A stretch of 64,000 nucleotides of DNA from NCBI GenBank assembly GCA_948099385.1, contig CANUEZ040000208.1, positions 2,356,001 to 2,420,000 on the forward strand, written 5' to 3'. This stretch comes from Fasciola hepatica. Lineage: Eukaryota; Platyhelminthes; Trematoda; Plagiorchiida; Fasciolidae. Each line of letters starts with the position of its first letter. Position 1 is the stretch's first letter. A program made the translations under genes and the position numbers. Positions 12,947 through 25,439 of the stretch are shown here, piece after piece. Under the pieces are notes generated by a model. The model was not told the DNA's origin, made no database searches, and saw only the letters and a list, made by a program, of their open reading frames with translations.

Positions 12947-15532
12947 ATGTTGAACAAAGCGTTGAGAGCCATCCCGGATAGCCTTGTGTTGTTAAGTTGT
13001 TCGATTCACAATGGTTCACCGGTTGTTGGAGTGCCCGTGGGGGCTCGGTCGATGTGCACTGCTGATGAGTCGGGTCCCGTAGAGGATGAAACAGCTGTAC
13101 AGTGCTTCCATGGATTTCAATACTCAGTTGAGTGTTCAAGCTGCATGATCAATCATGTTATACAAATCTAATCTAATCTGATCTAATCTCGTACTACTAA
13201 TCAATTGCATGCATAGTAAGGAAGCTGTGTAGGTTGTTCATTTAGGAATGCGTTGGTTGTACTTAGGCCCCTACAGAGAAGTCATCCATCAAAGGAGTGG
13301 ATCTGTGTGCGTGAAGCTGGTTCCTACCATTCAAATTTAAAGCCAGTTTGGGAAGGGTGCTATATCATGTAGTGAAGTTGTTGAACAAAGCGTTGAGAGC
13401 CATCCCGGATAGCCTTGTGTTGTTAAGTTGTTCGATTCACAATGGTTCACCGGTTGTTGGAGTGCCCGTGGGGGCTCGGTCGATGTGCACTGCTGATGAG
13501 TCGAGTCCCTTAGAGGATGAAACAGCTGTACAGTGCTTCCATGGATTTCAATGCTCAGTTGAGCGTTCAAGCTGCATGATCAATCATATTATACAAATCT
13601 AATCTAATCTGATCTAATCTCGTACTACTAATCAATTACATGCATAGTAAGGAAGCTGTGTAGGTTGTTCATTTGGGAATGCGTTGGTTGTACTTAGGCC
13701 CCTACAGAGAAGTCATCCATCATAGGAGTCGATCGGTGTGCGCGAAGCTGGTTGTTACCATTCAAATTTGAAGCGAGTTTGGGAAGGGTGCTATATCATG
13801 TAGTGTAGATGTTGAACAAAGCGTTGAGAGCCATCCCGGATAGCCTTGTGTTGTTAAGTTGTTCGATTCACAATGGTTCACCGGTTGTTGGAGTGCCCGT
13901 GGGGGCTCGGTCGATGTGCACTGCTGATGAGTCGAGTCCCTTAGAGGATGAAACAGCTGTACAGTGCTTCCATGGATTTCAATGCTCAGTTGAGCGTTCA
14001 AGCTGCATGATCAATCATATTATACAAATCGAATCTAATCTAATCTAATCTCGTACTACTAATCAATTGCATGCATATTAAGGAAGCTGTGTAGGTTGTT
14101 CATTTGGGAATGCGTTGGTTGTACTTAGGCCCCTACAGAGAAGTCATCCATCAAAGGAGTCGATCGGTGTGCGCGAAGCTGGTTCTTACCATTCAAATTT
14201 GAAGCGAGTTTGGGAAGGGTGCTATATCATGTAGTGTAGATGTTGAACAAAGCGTTGAGAGCCATCCCGGATAGTCTTGTGTTGTTAAGTTGTTCGATTC
14301 ACAATGGTTCACCGGTTGTTGGAGTGCCCGTGGGGGCTCGGTCGATGTGCACTGCTGATGAGTCGGGTCCCGTAGAGGATGAAACAGCTGTACAGTGCTT
14401 CCATGGATTTCAATACTCAGTTGAGTGTTCAAGCTGCATGATCAATCATGTTATACAAATCTAATCTAATCTGATCTAATCTCGTACTACTAATCAATTG
14501 CATGCATAGTAAGGAAGCTGTGTAGGTTGTTCATTTAGGAATGCGTTGGTTGTACTTAGGCCCCTACAGAGAAGTCATCCATCAAAGGAGTGGATCTGTG
14601 TGCGTGAAGCTGGTTCCTACCATTCAAATTTAAAGCCAGTTTGGGAAGGGTGCTATATCATGTAGTGAAGTTGTTGAACAAAGCGTTGAGAGCCATCCCG
14701 GATAGCCTTGTGTTGTTAAGTTGTTCGATTCACAATGGTTCACCGGTTGTTGGAGTGCCCGTGGTTGCTCGGTCGATGTGCACTGCTGATGAGTCGAGTC
14801 CCTTAGAGGATGAAACAGCTGTACAGTGCTTCCATGGATTTCAATGCTCAGTTGAGCGTTCAAGCTGCATGATCAATCATATTATACAAATCTAATCTAA
14901 TCTGATCTAATCTCGTACTACTAATCAATTACATGCATAGTAAGGAAGCTGTGTAGGTTGTTCATTTGGGAATGCGTTGGTTGTACTTAGGCCCCTACAG
15001 AGAAGTCATCCATCATAGGAGTCGATCGGTGTGCGCGAAGCTGGTTGTTACCATTCAAATTTGAAGCGAGTTTGGGAAGGGTGCTATATCATGTAGTGTA
15101 GATGTTGAACAAAGCGTCGAGAGCCATCCCGGATAGCCTTGTGTTGTGAAGTTGTTCGATTCACAATGGTTCACCGGTTGTTGGAGTGCCCGTGGGGGCT
15201 CGGTCGATGTGCACTGCTGATGAGTCGAGTCCCTTAGAGGATGAAACAGCTGTACAGTGCTTCCATGGATTTCAATGCTCAGTTGAGCGTTCAAGCTGCA
15301 TGATCAATCATATTATACAAATCGAATCTAATCTAATCTAATCTCGTACTACTAATCAATTGCATGCATAATAAGGAAGCTGTGTAGGTTGTTCATTTGG
15401 GAATGCGTTGGTTGTACTTAGGCCCCTACAGAGAAGTCATCCATCAAAGGAGTCGATCGGTGTGCGCGAAGCTGGTTCTTACCATTCAAATTTGAAGCGA
15501 GTTTGGGAAGGGTGCTATATCATGTAGTGTAG
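12947..15532 (+). repeat. Trimeric higher-order repeat, second family
   Basis: Monomers 12947, 13378 and 13809 correspond to 14240, 14671 and 15102 at 1,293-bp spacing. Shared private markers: GAGTCGGGTCCCGTAG and AATACTC in the first member; GTGAAGTTGTTG and CAATTACATGC (13635 and 14928) in the second; ACAAATCGAATC in the third. The second members differ at CGTGGGGGCTC against CGTGGTTGCTC, which suggests later exchange or conversion. A related first member may begin again at 15533. Confidence 0.88.
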
Positions 15533-16824
15533 ATGTTGAACAAAGCGTTGAGAGCCATCCCGGATAGTCTTGTGTTGTTAAGTTGTTCGATTCACAATGG
15601 TTCACCGGTTGTTGGAGTGCCCGTGGTTGCTCGGTCGATGTGCACTGCTGATGAGTCGAGTCCCTTAGAGGATGAAACAGCTGTACAGTGCTTCCATGGA
15701 TTTCAATGCTCAGTTGAGCGTTCAAGCTGCATGATCAATCATGTTATACAAATCTAATCTAATCTGATCTAATCTCGTACTACTAATCAATTGCATGCAT
15801 AGTAAGGAAGCTGTGTAGGTTGTTCATTTGTGAATGCGTTGGATGTACTTAGGCCCCTACAGAGAAGTCATCCATCATAGGAGTCGATCGGTGTGCGCGA
15901 AGCTGGTTCTTACCATTCAAATTTGAAGCGAGTTTGGGAAGGGTGCTATATCATGTAGTGTAGATGTTGAACAAAGCGTTGATAGCCATCCCGGATAGCC
16001 TTGTGTTGTTGAGTTGTTCGATTCACAATGGTTCACCGGTTGTTGGAGTGCCCGTGGTTGCTCGGTCGATGTGCACTGCTGATGAGTCGAGTCCCTTAGA
16101 GGATGAAACAGCTGTACAGTGCTTCCATGGATTTCAATGCTCAGTTGAGCGTTCAAGCTGCATGATCAATCATATTATACAAATATAATCTAATCTAATC
16201 TAATCTCGTACTACTAATCAATTGCATGCATAGTAAGGAAGCTGTGTAGGTTGTTCATTTGGGAATGCGTTGGTTGTACTCAGGCCCCTACAGAGAAGTC
16301 ATCCATCATAGGAGTCGATCGGTGTGCGCGAAGCTGGTTGTTACCATTCAAATTGGAAGCCAGTTTGGGAAGGGTGCTATATCATGTAGTGTAGATGTTG
16401 AACAAAGCGTTGAGAGCCATCCCGGATAGCCTGGTGTCGTTAAGTTGTTCGATTCACAATGGTTCAACGGTTGTTGGAGTGCCGTGAGGGCTCGATCGAT
16501 GTGCACTGCTGATGAGTCGAGTTTCTTAGAGGATGAAACAGCTGTACAGTGCTTCCATGGATTTCAATGCTCAGTTGAGCGTTCAAGCTGCATGATCAAT
16601 CATATTATACAAATCTAATCTAATCTGATCTAATCTCGTACTACTAATCAATTGCATGCATAGTAAGGAAGCTGTGTAGGTTGTTCATTTGGGAATGCGT
16701 TGGTTGTACTTAGGCCCCTACAGAGAAGTCATCCATCATAGGAGTGGATCGGTGTGCGCGAAGCTGGTTCTTACCATTCAAATTTGAAGCGAGTTTGGGA
16801 AGGGTGCTATATCATGTAGTGTAG
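15533..16824 (+). repeat. Transitional monomers, one with a 1-bp deletion
   Basis: Three monomers (15533, 15964, about 16395). The third carries GAGTGCCGTGAGGGCTCGATCG, listed here only by its parts: a missing C after GAGTGCC, GTGAGGG, and CTCGATCG. It also has GTCGTTAAG and GAGTTTCTTAG. The same deletion and flanking variants occur again near 52.67 kb. Confidence 0.7.
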
Positions 16825-19078
16825 ATGTTGAACAAAGCGTTGAGAGCCATCCCGGATAGCCTTGTGTTGTTAAGTTGTTCGATTCACAATGGTTCATTGG
16901 TTGTTGGAGTGACCGTGGGGGCTCGGTCGATGTGCACTGCTCATAAGTCGAGTCGAATAGAGGACGAAACAGCTTTACACTGGTTCCATGGATTTCAATG
17001 CTCAGTTGAGCGATCAAGCTGCATGATCAATCATGTTATACAAATCTAATCTAATCTGATCTAATCTCGTACTACTAATCAATTGCATGCATAGTAAGGA
17101 AGCTGTGTAGGTTTTTCATTTGGGAATGCGTTGGTTGTACTTAGGCCCCTACAGAGAAATCATCCATCATAGGAGTGGATCGGTGTGCGCGAAGCTGGTT
17201 CATACCATTCAAATTTGAAGCGAGTTTGGGAAGGGTGCTATATCATGTAGTGTAGATGTTGAACAAAGCGTTGAGAGCCATCCCGGATAGCCTTGTGTTG
17301 TTAAGTTGTTCGATTCACAATGGTTCACCGGTTGTTGGAGTGCCCGTGGGGGCTCGGTCGATGTGCACTGCTGATGATTCGAGTTTCTTAGAGGATGAAA
17401 CAGCTGTACAGTGCTTCCATGGATTTCAATGCTCAGTTGAGCGTTCAAGCTGCATGATCAATCGTATTATACAAATCTGATCTGATCTAATCTCGTACTA
17501 CTAATCAATTGCATGCATAGTAAGGAAGCTGTGTAGGTTGTTCATTTGTGAATGCGTTGGTTGTACTTAGGCCCCTACAGAGAAGTCATCCATCATAGGA
17601 GTCGATCGGTGTGCGCGAAGCTGGTTGTTACCATTCAAATTTGAAGCGAGTTTGGGAAGGGTGCTATATCATGTAGTGTAGATGTTGAACAAAGCGTTGA
17701 GAGCCATCCCGGATAGCCTTGTGTTGTTGAGTTGTTCGATTCACAATGGTTCATCGGTTGTTGGAGTGACCGTGGGGGCTCGGTCGATGTGCACTGCTCA
17801 TAAGTCGAGTCGAATAGAGGACGAAACAGCTTTACACTGGTTCCAAGGAATCCAATGCTCAGTTGAGCGATCAAGCTGCATGATCAATCATATTATACAA
17901 ATCTAATCTAATCTGAACTTATCTCGTACTACTAATCAATTGCATGCATAGTAAGGAAGCTGTGTAGGTTGTTCATTTGGGAATGCGTTGGTTGTACTTA
18001 GGCCCCTACAGAGAAATCATCCATCATAGGAGTCGATCGGTGTGCGCGAAGCTGGTTCTTACCATTCAAATTTGAAGCGAGTTTGGGAAGGGTGCTATAT
18101 CATGTAGTGTAGATGTTGAACAAAGCGTTGAGAGCCATCCCGGATAGCCTTGTGTTGTTAAGTTGTTCGATTCACAATGGTTCACCGGTTGTTGGAGTGC
18201 CCGTGGGGGCTCGGTCGATGTGCACTGCTGATGAGTCGAGTTTCTTAGAGGATGAAACAGCAGTACAGTGCTTCCATGGATTTCAATGCTCAGTTGAGCG
18301 TTCAAGCTGCATGATCAATCATATTATACAAATCTAATCTAATCTAATCTAATCTCGTACTACTAATCAATTGCATGCATAGTAAGGAAGCTGTGTAGGT
18401 TGTTCATTTGGGAATGCGTTGGTTGTACTTAGGCCCCTACAGAGAAGTCATCCATCATAGGAGTCGATCGGTGTGCGCGAAGCTGGTTGTTACCATTCAA
18501 ATTTGAAGCGAGTTTGGGAACGGTGCTATATCATGTAGTGTAGATGTTGAACAAAGCGTTGAGAGCCATCCCGGATAGCCTTGTGTTGTTAAGTTGTTCG
18601 ATTCACAATGGTTCACCGGTTGTTGGAGTGCCCGTGGGGGCTCGGTCGATGTGCACTGCTCATAAGTCGAGTCGAATAGAGGACGAAACAGCAGTACAGT
18701 GCTTCCATGGATTTCAATGCTCAGTTGAGCGTTCAAGCTGCATGATCAATCATATTATACAAATCTAATCTAATCTAATCTAATCTCGTACTACTAATCA
18801 ATTGCATGCATAGTAAGGAAGCTGTGTAGGTTGTTCATTTGGGAATGCGTTGGTTGTATTTAGGCCCCTACAGAGAAGTCATCCATCATAGGAGTCGATC
18901 GGTGTGCGCGAAGCTGGTTCTTACCATTCAAATTTGAAGCGAGTTTGGGAACGGTGCTATATCATGTAGTGTAGATGTTGAACAAAGCGTTGATAGCCAT
19001 CCCGGATAGTCTTGTGTTGTTAAGTTGTTCGATTCACAATGGTTCACCGGTTGTTGGAGTGCCCGTGGGGGCTCGGTC

Positions 19079-19139
19079 GATGTGCACTGCTCATAAGTCG
19101 AGTCGAATAGAGGACGAAACAGCAGTACAGTGCTTCCAT
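19079..19139 (+). ncRNA. Decayed hammerhead, class A
   Basis: Core box 1 reads CTCATAA (G5 to C and G8 to A), which should abolish catalysis. Helix I (GCACTG/CAGTGC) and the G-C closing pair of helix II are intact, and A17 is retained. Helix III reads ACAGCAGT, so its palindrome is broken at one position. Class C has the same core lesion and additionally loses helix I (CACTGG) and helix III (CTTT). Confidence 0.78.
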
Positions 19140-20698
19140 GGATTTCAATGCTCAGTTGAGCGATCAAGCTGCATGATCAATCATATTATACAAATCTAAT
19201 CTAATCTGATCTAATCTCGAACTACTAATCAATTGCATGCATAGTAAGGAAGCTGTGTAGGTTGTTCATTTGGGAATGCGTTGGTTGTACTTAGGCCCCT
19301 ACAGAGAAGTCATCCATCATACGAGTCGATCGGTGTGCGCGAAGCTGGTTCTTACCATTCAAATTTGAAGCGAGTTTGGGAAGGGTGCTATATCATGTAG
19401 TGTAGATGTTGAACAAAGCGTTGAGAGCTATCCCGGATGGCCTTGTGTTGTTAAGTTGTTCGATTCACAATGGTTCACCGGTTGTTGGAGTGCCCGTGGG
19501 GGCTCGGTCGATGTGCACTGCTGATGAGTCGAGTCCCGTAGAGGATGAAACAGCTGTACAGTGCTTCCATGGATTTCAATGCTCAGTTGAGCGTTCAAGC
19601 TGCATGATCAATCATATTATACAAATCTAATCTAATCTAATCTAATCTCGTACTACTAATCAATTGCATGCATAGTAAGGAAGCTGTGTAGGTTGTTCAT
19701 TTGGGAATGCGTTGGTTGTATTTAGGCCCCTACAGAGAAGTCATCCATCATAGGAGTCGATCGGTGTGCGCGAAGCTGGTTGTTACCATTCAAATTTGAA
19801 GCGAGTTTGGGAACGGTGCTATATCATGTAGTGTAGATGTTGAACAAAGCGTTGAGAGCCATCCCGGATAGCCTTGTGTTGTTAAGTTGTTCGATTCACA
19901 ATGGTTCACCGGTTGTTGGAGTGACCGTGGGGGCTCGGTCGATGTGCACTGCTCATAAGTCGAGTCGAATAGAGGACGAAACAGCTTTACACTGGTTCCA
20001 TGGATTTCAATGCTCAGTTGAGCGTTCAAGCTGCATGATCAATCATATTATACAAATCTAATCTAATCTAATCTAATCTCGTACTACTAATCAATTGCAT
20101 GCATAGTAAGGAAGCTGTGTAGGTTGTTCATTTGGGAATGCGTTGGTTGTATTTAGGCCCCTACAGAGAAGTCATCCATCATAGGAGTCGATCGGTGTGC
20201 GCGAAGCTGGTTCTTACCATTCAAATTTGAAGCGAGTTTGGGAACGGTGCTATATCATGTAGTGTAGATGTTGAACAAAGCGTTGATAGCCATCCCGGAT
20301 AGTCTTGTGTTGTTAAGTTGTTCGATTCACAATGGTTCACCGGTTGTTGGAGTGCCCGTGGGGGCTCGGTCGATGTGCACTGCTCATAAGTCGAGTCGAA
20401 TAGAGGACGAAACAGCAGTACAGTGCTTCCATGGATTTCAATGCTCAGTTGTGCGATCAAGCTGCATGATCAATCATATTATACAAATCTAATCTAATCT
20501 GATCTAATCTCGAACTACTAATCAATTGCATGCATAGTAAGGAAGCTGTGTAGGTTGTTCATTTGGGAATGCGTTGGTTGTACTTAGGCCCCTACAGAGA
20601 AGACATCCATCATACGAGTCGATCGGTGTGCGCGAAGCTGGTTCTTACCATTCAAATTTGAAGCGAGTTTGGGAAGGGTGCTATATCATGTAGTGTAG

Positions 20699-21129
20699 AT
20701 GTTGAACAAAGCGTTGAGAGCTATCCCGGATGGCCTTGTGTTGTTAAGTTGTTCGATTCACAATGGTTCACCGGTTGCTGGAGTGCCCGTGGGGGCTCGG
20801 TCGATGTGCACTGCTGATGAGTCGAGTCCCTTAGAGGACGAAACAGCTTTACACTGGTTCCATGGATTTCAATGCTCAGTTGAGCGTTCAAGCTGCATGA
20901 TCAATCATATTATACAAATCTAATCTAATCTAATCTAATCTCGTACTACTAATCAATTGCATGCATAGTAAGGAAGCTGTGTAGGTTGTTCATTTGGGAA
21001 TGCGTTGGTTGTATTTAGGCCCCTACAGAGAAGTCATCCATCATAGGAGTCGATCGGTGTGCGCGAAGCTGGTTCTTACCATTCAAATTTGAAGCGAGTT
21101 TGGGAACGGTGCTATATCATGTAGTGTAG
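20699..21129 (+). repeat. Hybrid B/C monomer
   Basis: The left part is class B (GAGAGCTATCCCGGATGGCC; TGATGAGTCGAGTCCCT) and the right part is class C (CGAAACAGCTTTACACTGG). The switch falls in the shared heptamer TAGAGGA at 20832-20838, inside hammerhead helix II. It is followed directly by a class-A monomer, as expected if unequal crossing over removed one monomer length. Confidence 0.88.
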
Positions 21130-24100
21130 ATGTTGAACAAAGCGTTGATAGCCATCCCGGATAGTCTTGTGTTGTTAAGTTGTTCGATTCACAATGGTTC
21201 ACCGGTTGTTGGAGTGCCCGTGGGGGCTCGGTCGATGTGCACTGCTCATAAGTCGAGTCGAATAGAGGACGAAACAGCAGTACAGTGCTTCCATGGATTT
21301 CAATGCTCAGTTGAGCGATCAAGCTGCATGATCAATCATATTATACAAATCTAATCTAATCTGATCTAATCTCGAACTACTAATCAATTGCATGCATAGT
21401 AAGGAAGCTGTGTAGGTTGTTCATTTGGGAATGCGTTGGTTGTACTTAGGCCCCTACAGAGAAGTCATCCATCATAGGAGTCGATCGGTGTGCGCGAAGC
21501 TGGTTCTTACCATTCAAATTTGAAGCGAGTTTGGGAAGGGTGCTATATCATGTAGTGTAGATGTTGAACAAAGCGTTGAGAGCCATCCCGGATAGCCTTG
21601 TGTTGTTAAGTTGTTCGATTCACAATGGTTCACCGGTTGTTGGAGTGACCGTGGGGGCTCGGTCGATGTGCACTGCTCATAAGTCGAGTCGAATAGAGGA
21701 CGAAACAGCTTTACACTGGTTCCATGGATTTCAATGCTCAGTTGAGCGTTCAAGCTGCATGATCAATCATATTATACAAATCTATTCTAATCTGATCTAA
21801 TCTCGTACTACTAATCAATTGCATGCATAGTAAGGAAGCTGTGTAGGTTGTTCATTTGGGAATGCGTTGGTTGTATTTAGGCCCCTACAGAGAAGTCATC
21901 CATCATAGGAGTCGATCGGTGTGCGCGAAGCTGGTTCTTACCATTCAAATTTGAAGCGAGTTTGGGAACGGTGCTATATCATGTAGTGTAGATGTTGAAC
22001 AAAGCGTTGATAGCCATCCCGGATAGTCTTGTGTTGTTAAGTTGTTCGATTCACAATGGTTCACCGGTTGTTGGAGTGCCCGTGGGGGCTCGGTCGATGT
22101 GCACTGCTCATAAGTCGAGTCGAATAGAGGACGAAACAGCAGTACAGTGCTTCCATGGATTTCAATGCTCAGTTGAGCGATCAAGCTGCATGATCAATCA
22201 TATTATACAAATCTAATCTAATCTAATCTAATCTCGTACTACTAATCAATTGCATGCATAGTAAGGAAGCTGTGTAGGTTGTTCATTTGGGAATGCGTTG
22301 GTTGTACTTAGGCCCCTACAGAGAAGTCATCCATCATAGGAGTCGATCGGTGTGCGCGAAGCTGGTTCTTACCATTCAAATTTGAAGCGAGTTTGGGAAG
22401 GGTGCTATATCATGTAGTGTAGATGTTGAACAAAGCGTTGAGAGCTATCCCGGATGGCCTTGTGTTGTTAAGTTGTTCGATTCACAATGGTTCACCGGTT
22501 GTTGGAGTGCCCGTGGGGGCTCGGTCGATGTGCACTGCTGATGAGTCGAGTCCCTTAGAGGATGAAACAGCTGTACAGTGCTTCCATGGATTTCAATGCT
22601 CAGTTGAGCGTTCAAGCTGCATGATCAATCATATTATACAAATCTAATCTAATCTAATCTAATCTCGTACTACTAATCAATTGCATGCATAGTAAGGAAG
22701 CTGTGTAGGTTGTTCATTTGGGAATGCGTTGGTTGTATTTAGGCCCCTACAGAGAAGTCATCCATCATAGGAGTCGATCGGTGTGCGCGAAGCTGGTTGT
22801 TACCATTCAAATTTGAAGCGAGTTTGGGAACGGTGCTATATCATGTAGTGTAGATGTTGAACAAAGCGTTGAGAGCCATCCCGGATAGCCTTGTGTTGTT
22901 AAGTTGTTCGATTCACAATGGTTCACCGGTTGTTGGAGTGCCCGTGGGGGCTCGGTCGATGTGCACTGCTCATAAGTCGAGTCGAATAGAGGACGAAACA
23001 GCTTTACACTGGTTCCATGGATTTCAATGCTCAGTTGAGCGTTCAAGCTGCATGATCAATCATATTATACAAATCTAATCTAATCTAATCTAATCTCGTA
23101 CTACTAATCAATTGCATGCATAGTAAGGAAGCTGTGTAGGTTGTTCATTTGGGAATGCGTTGGTTGTATTTAGGCCCCTACAGAGAAGTCATCCATCATA
23201 GGAGTCGATCGGTGTGCGCGAAGCTGGTTCTTACCATTCAAATTTGAAGCGAGTTTGGGAAGGGTGCTATATCATGTAGTGTAGATGTTGAACAAAGCGT
23301 TGATAGCCATCCCGGATAGTCTTGTGTTGTTAAGTTGTTCGATTCACAATGGTTCACCGGTTGTTGGAGTGCCCGTGGGGGCTCGGTCGATGTGCACTGC
23401 TCATAAGTCGAGTCGAATAGAGGACGAAACAGCAGTACAGTGCTTCCATGGATTTCAATGCTCAGTTGAGCGATCAAGCTGCATGATCAATCATATTATA
23501 CAAATCTAATCTAATCTGATCTAATCTCGAACTACTAATCAATTGCATGCATAGTAAGGAAGCTGTGTAGGTTGTTCATTTGGGAATGCGTTGGTTGTAC
23601 TTAGGCCCCTACAGAGAAGTCATCCATCATAGGAGTCGATCGGTGTGCGCGAAGCTGGTTCTTACCATTCAAATTTGAAGCGAGTTTGGGAAGGGTGCTA
23701 TATCATGTAGTGTAGATGTTGAACAAAGCGTTGAGAGCTATCCCGGATGGCCTTGTGTTGGTAAGTTGTTCGATTCACAATGGTTCACCGGTTGTTGGAG
23801 TGCCCGTGGGGGCTCGGTCGATGTGCACTGCTGATGAGTCGAGTCCCTTAGAGGATGAAACAGCTGTACAGTGCTTCCATGGATTTCAATGCTCAGTTGA
23901 GCGTTCAAGCTGCATGATCAATCATATTATACAAATCTAATCTAATCTAATCTAATCTCGTACTACTAATCAATTGCATGCATAGTAAGGAAGCTGTGTA
24001 GGTTGTTCATTTGGGAATGCGTTGGTTGTATTTAGGCCCCTACAGAGAAGTCATCCATCATAGGAGTCGATCGGTGTGCGCGAAGCTGGTTCTTACCATT

Positions 24101-25008
24101 CAAATTTGAAGCGAGTTTGGGAACGGTGCTATATCATGTAGTGTAGATGTTGAACAAAGCGTTGAGAGCCATCCCGGATAGCCTTGTGTTGTTAAGTTGT
24201 TCGATTCACAATGGTTCACCGGTTGTTGGAGTGCCCGTGGGGGCTCGGTCGATGTGCACTGCTCATAAGTCGAGTCGAATAGAGGACGAAACAGCTTTAC
24301 ACTGGTTCCATGGATTTCAATGCTCAGTTGAGCGTTCAAGCTGCATGATCAATCATATTATACAAATCTAATCTAATCTAATCTAATCTCGTACTACTAA
24401 TCAATTGCATGCATAGTAAGGAAGCTGTGTAGGTTGTTCATTTGGGAATGCGTTGGTTGTATTTAGGCCCCTACAGAGAAGTCATCCATCATAGGAGTCG
24501 ATCGGTGTGCGCGAAGCTGGTTCTTACCATTCAAATTTGAAGCGAGTTTGGGAACGGTGCTATATCATGTAGTGTAGATGTTGAACAAAGCGTTGAGAGC
24601 CATCCCGGATAGTCTTGTGTTGTTAAGTTGTTCGATTCACAATGGTTCACCGGTTGTTGGAGTGCCCGTGGGGGCTCGGTCGATGTGCACTGCTCATAAG
24701 TCGAGTCGAATAGAGGACGAAACAGCAGTACAGTGCTTCCATGGATTTCAATGCTCAGTTGAGCGATCAAGCTGCATGATCAATCATATTATACAAATCT
24801 AATCTAATCTGATATAATCTCGTACTACTAATCAATTGCATGCATAGTAAGGAAGCTGTGTAGGTTGTTCATTTGGGAATGCGTTGGTTGTACTTAGGCC
24901 CCTACAGAGAAGTCATCCATCATAGGAGTCGATCGGTGTGCGCGAAGCTGGTTCTTACCATTCAAATTTGAAGCGAGTTTGGGAAGAGTGCTATATCATG
25001 TAGTGTAG

Positions 25009-25439
25009 ATGTTGAACAAAGCGTTGAGAGCTATCCCGGATGGCCTTGTGTTGTTAAGTTGTTCGATTCACAATGGTTCACCGGTTGTTGGAGTGCCCGT
25101 GGGGGCTCGGTCGATGTGCACTGCTGATGAGTCGAGTCCCTTAGAGGACGAAACAGCTTTACACTGGTTCCATGGATTTCAATGCTCAGTTGAGCGTTCA
25201 AGCTGCATGATCAATCATATTATACAAATCTAATCTAATCTAATCTAATCTCGTACTACTAATCAATTGCATGCATAGTAAGGAAGCTGTGTAGGTTGTT
25301 CATTTGGGAATGCGTTGGTTGTATTTAGGCCCCTACAGAGAAGTCATCCATCATAGGAGTCGATCGGTGTGCGCGAAGCTGGTTCTTACCATTCAAATTT
25401 GAAGCGAGTTTGGGAAGGGTGCTATATCATGTAGTGTAG
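25009..25439 (+). repeat. Second copy of hybrid B/C monomer
   Basis: Same left and right halves and same switch heptamer (25142-25148) as the monomer at 20699, ten monomers (4,310 bp) away. The preceding B, C and A monomers and the following A monomer also match in order, so the hybrid was probably copied inside a block of about five monomers. Confidence 0.85.
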
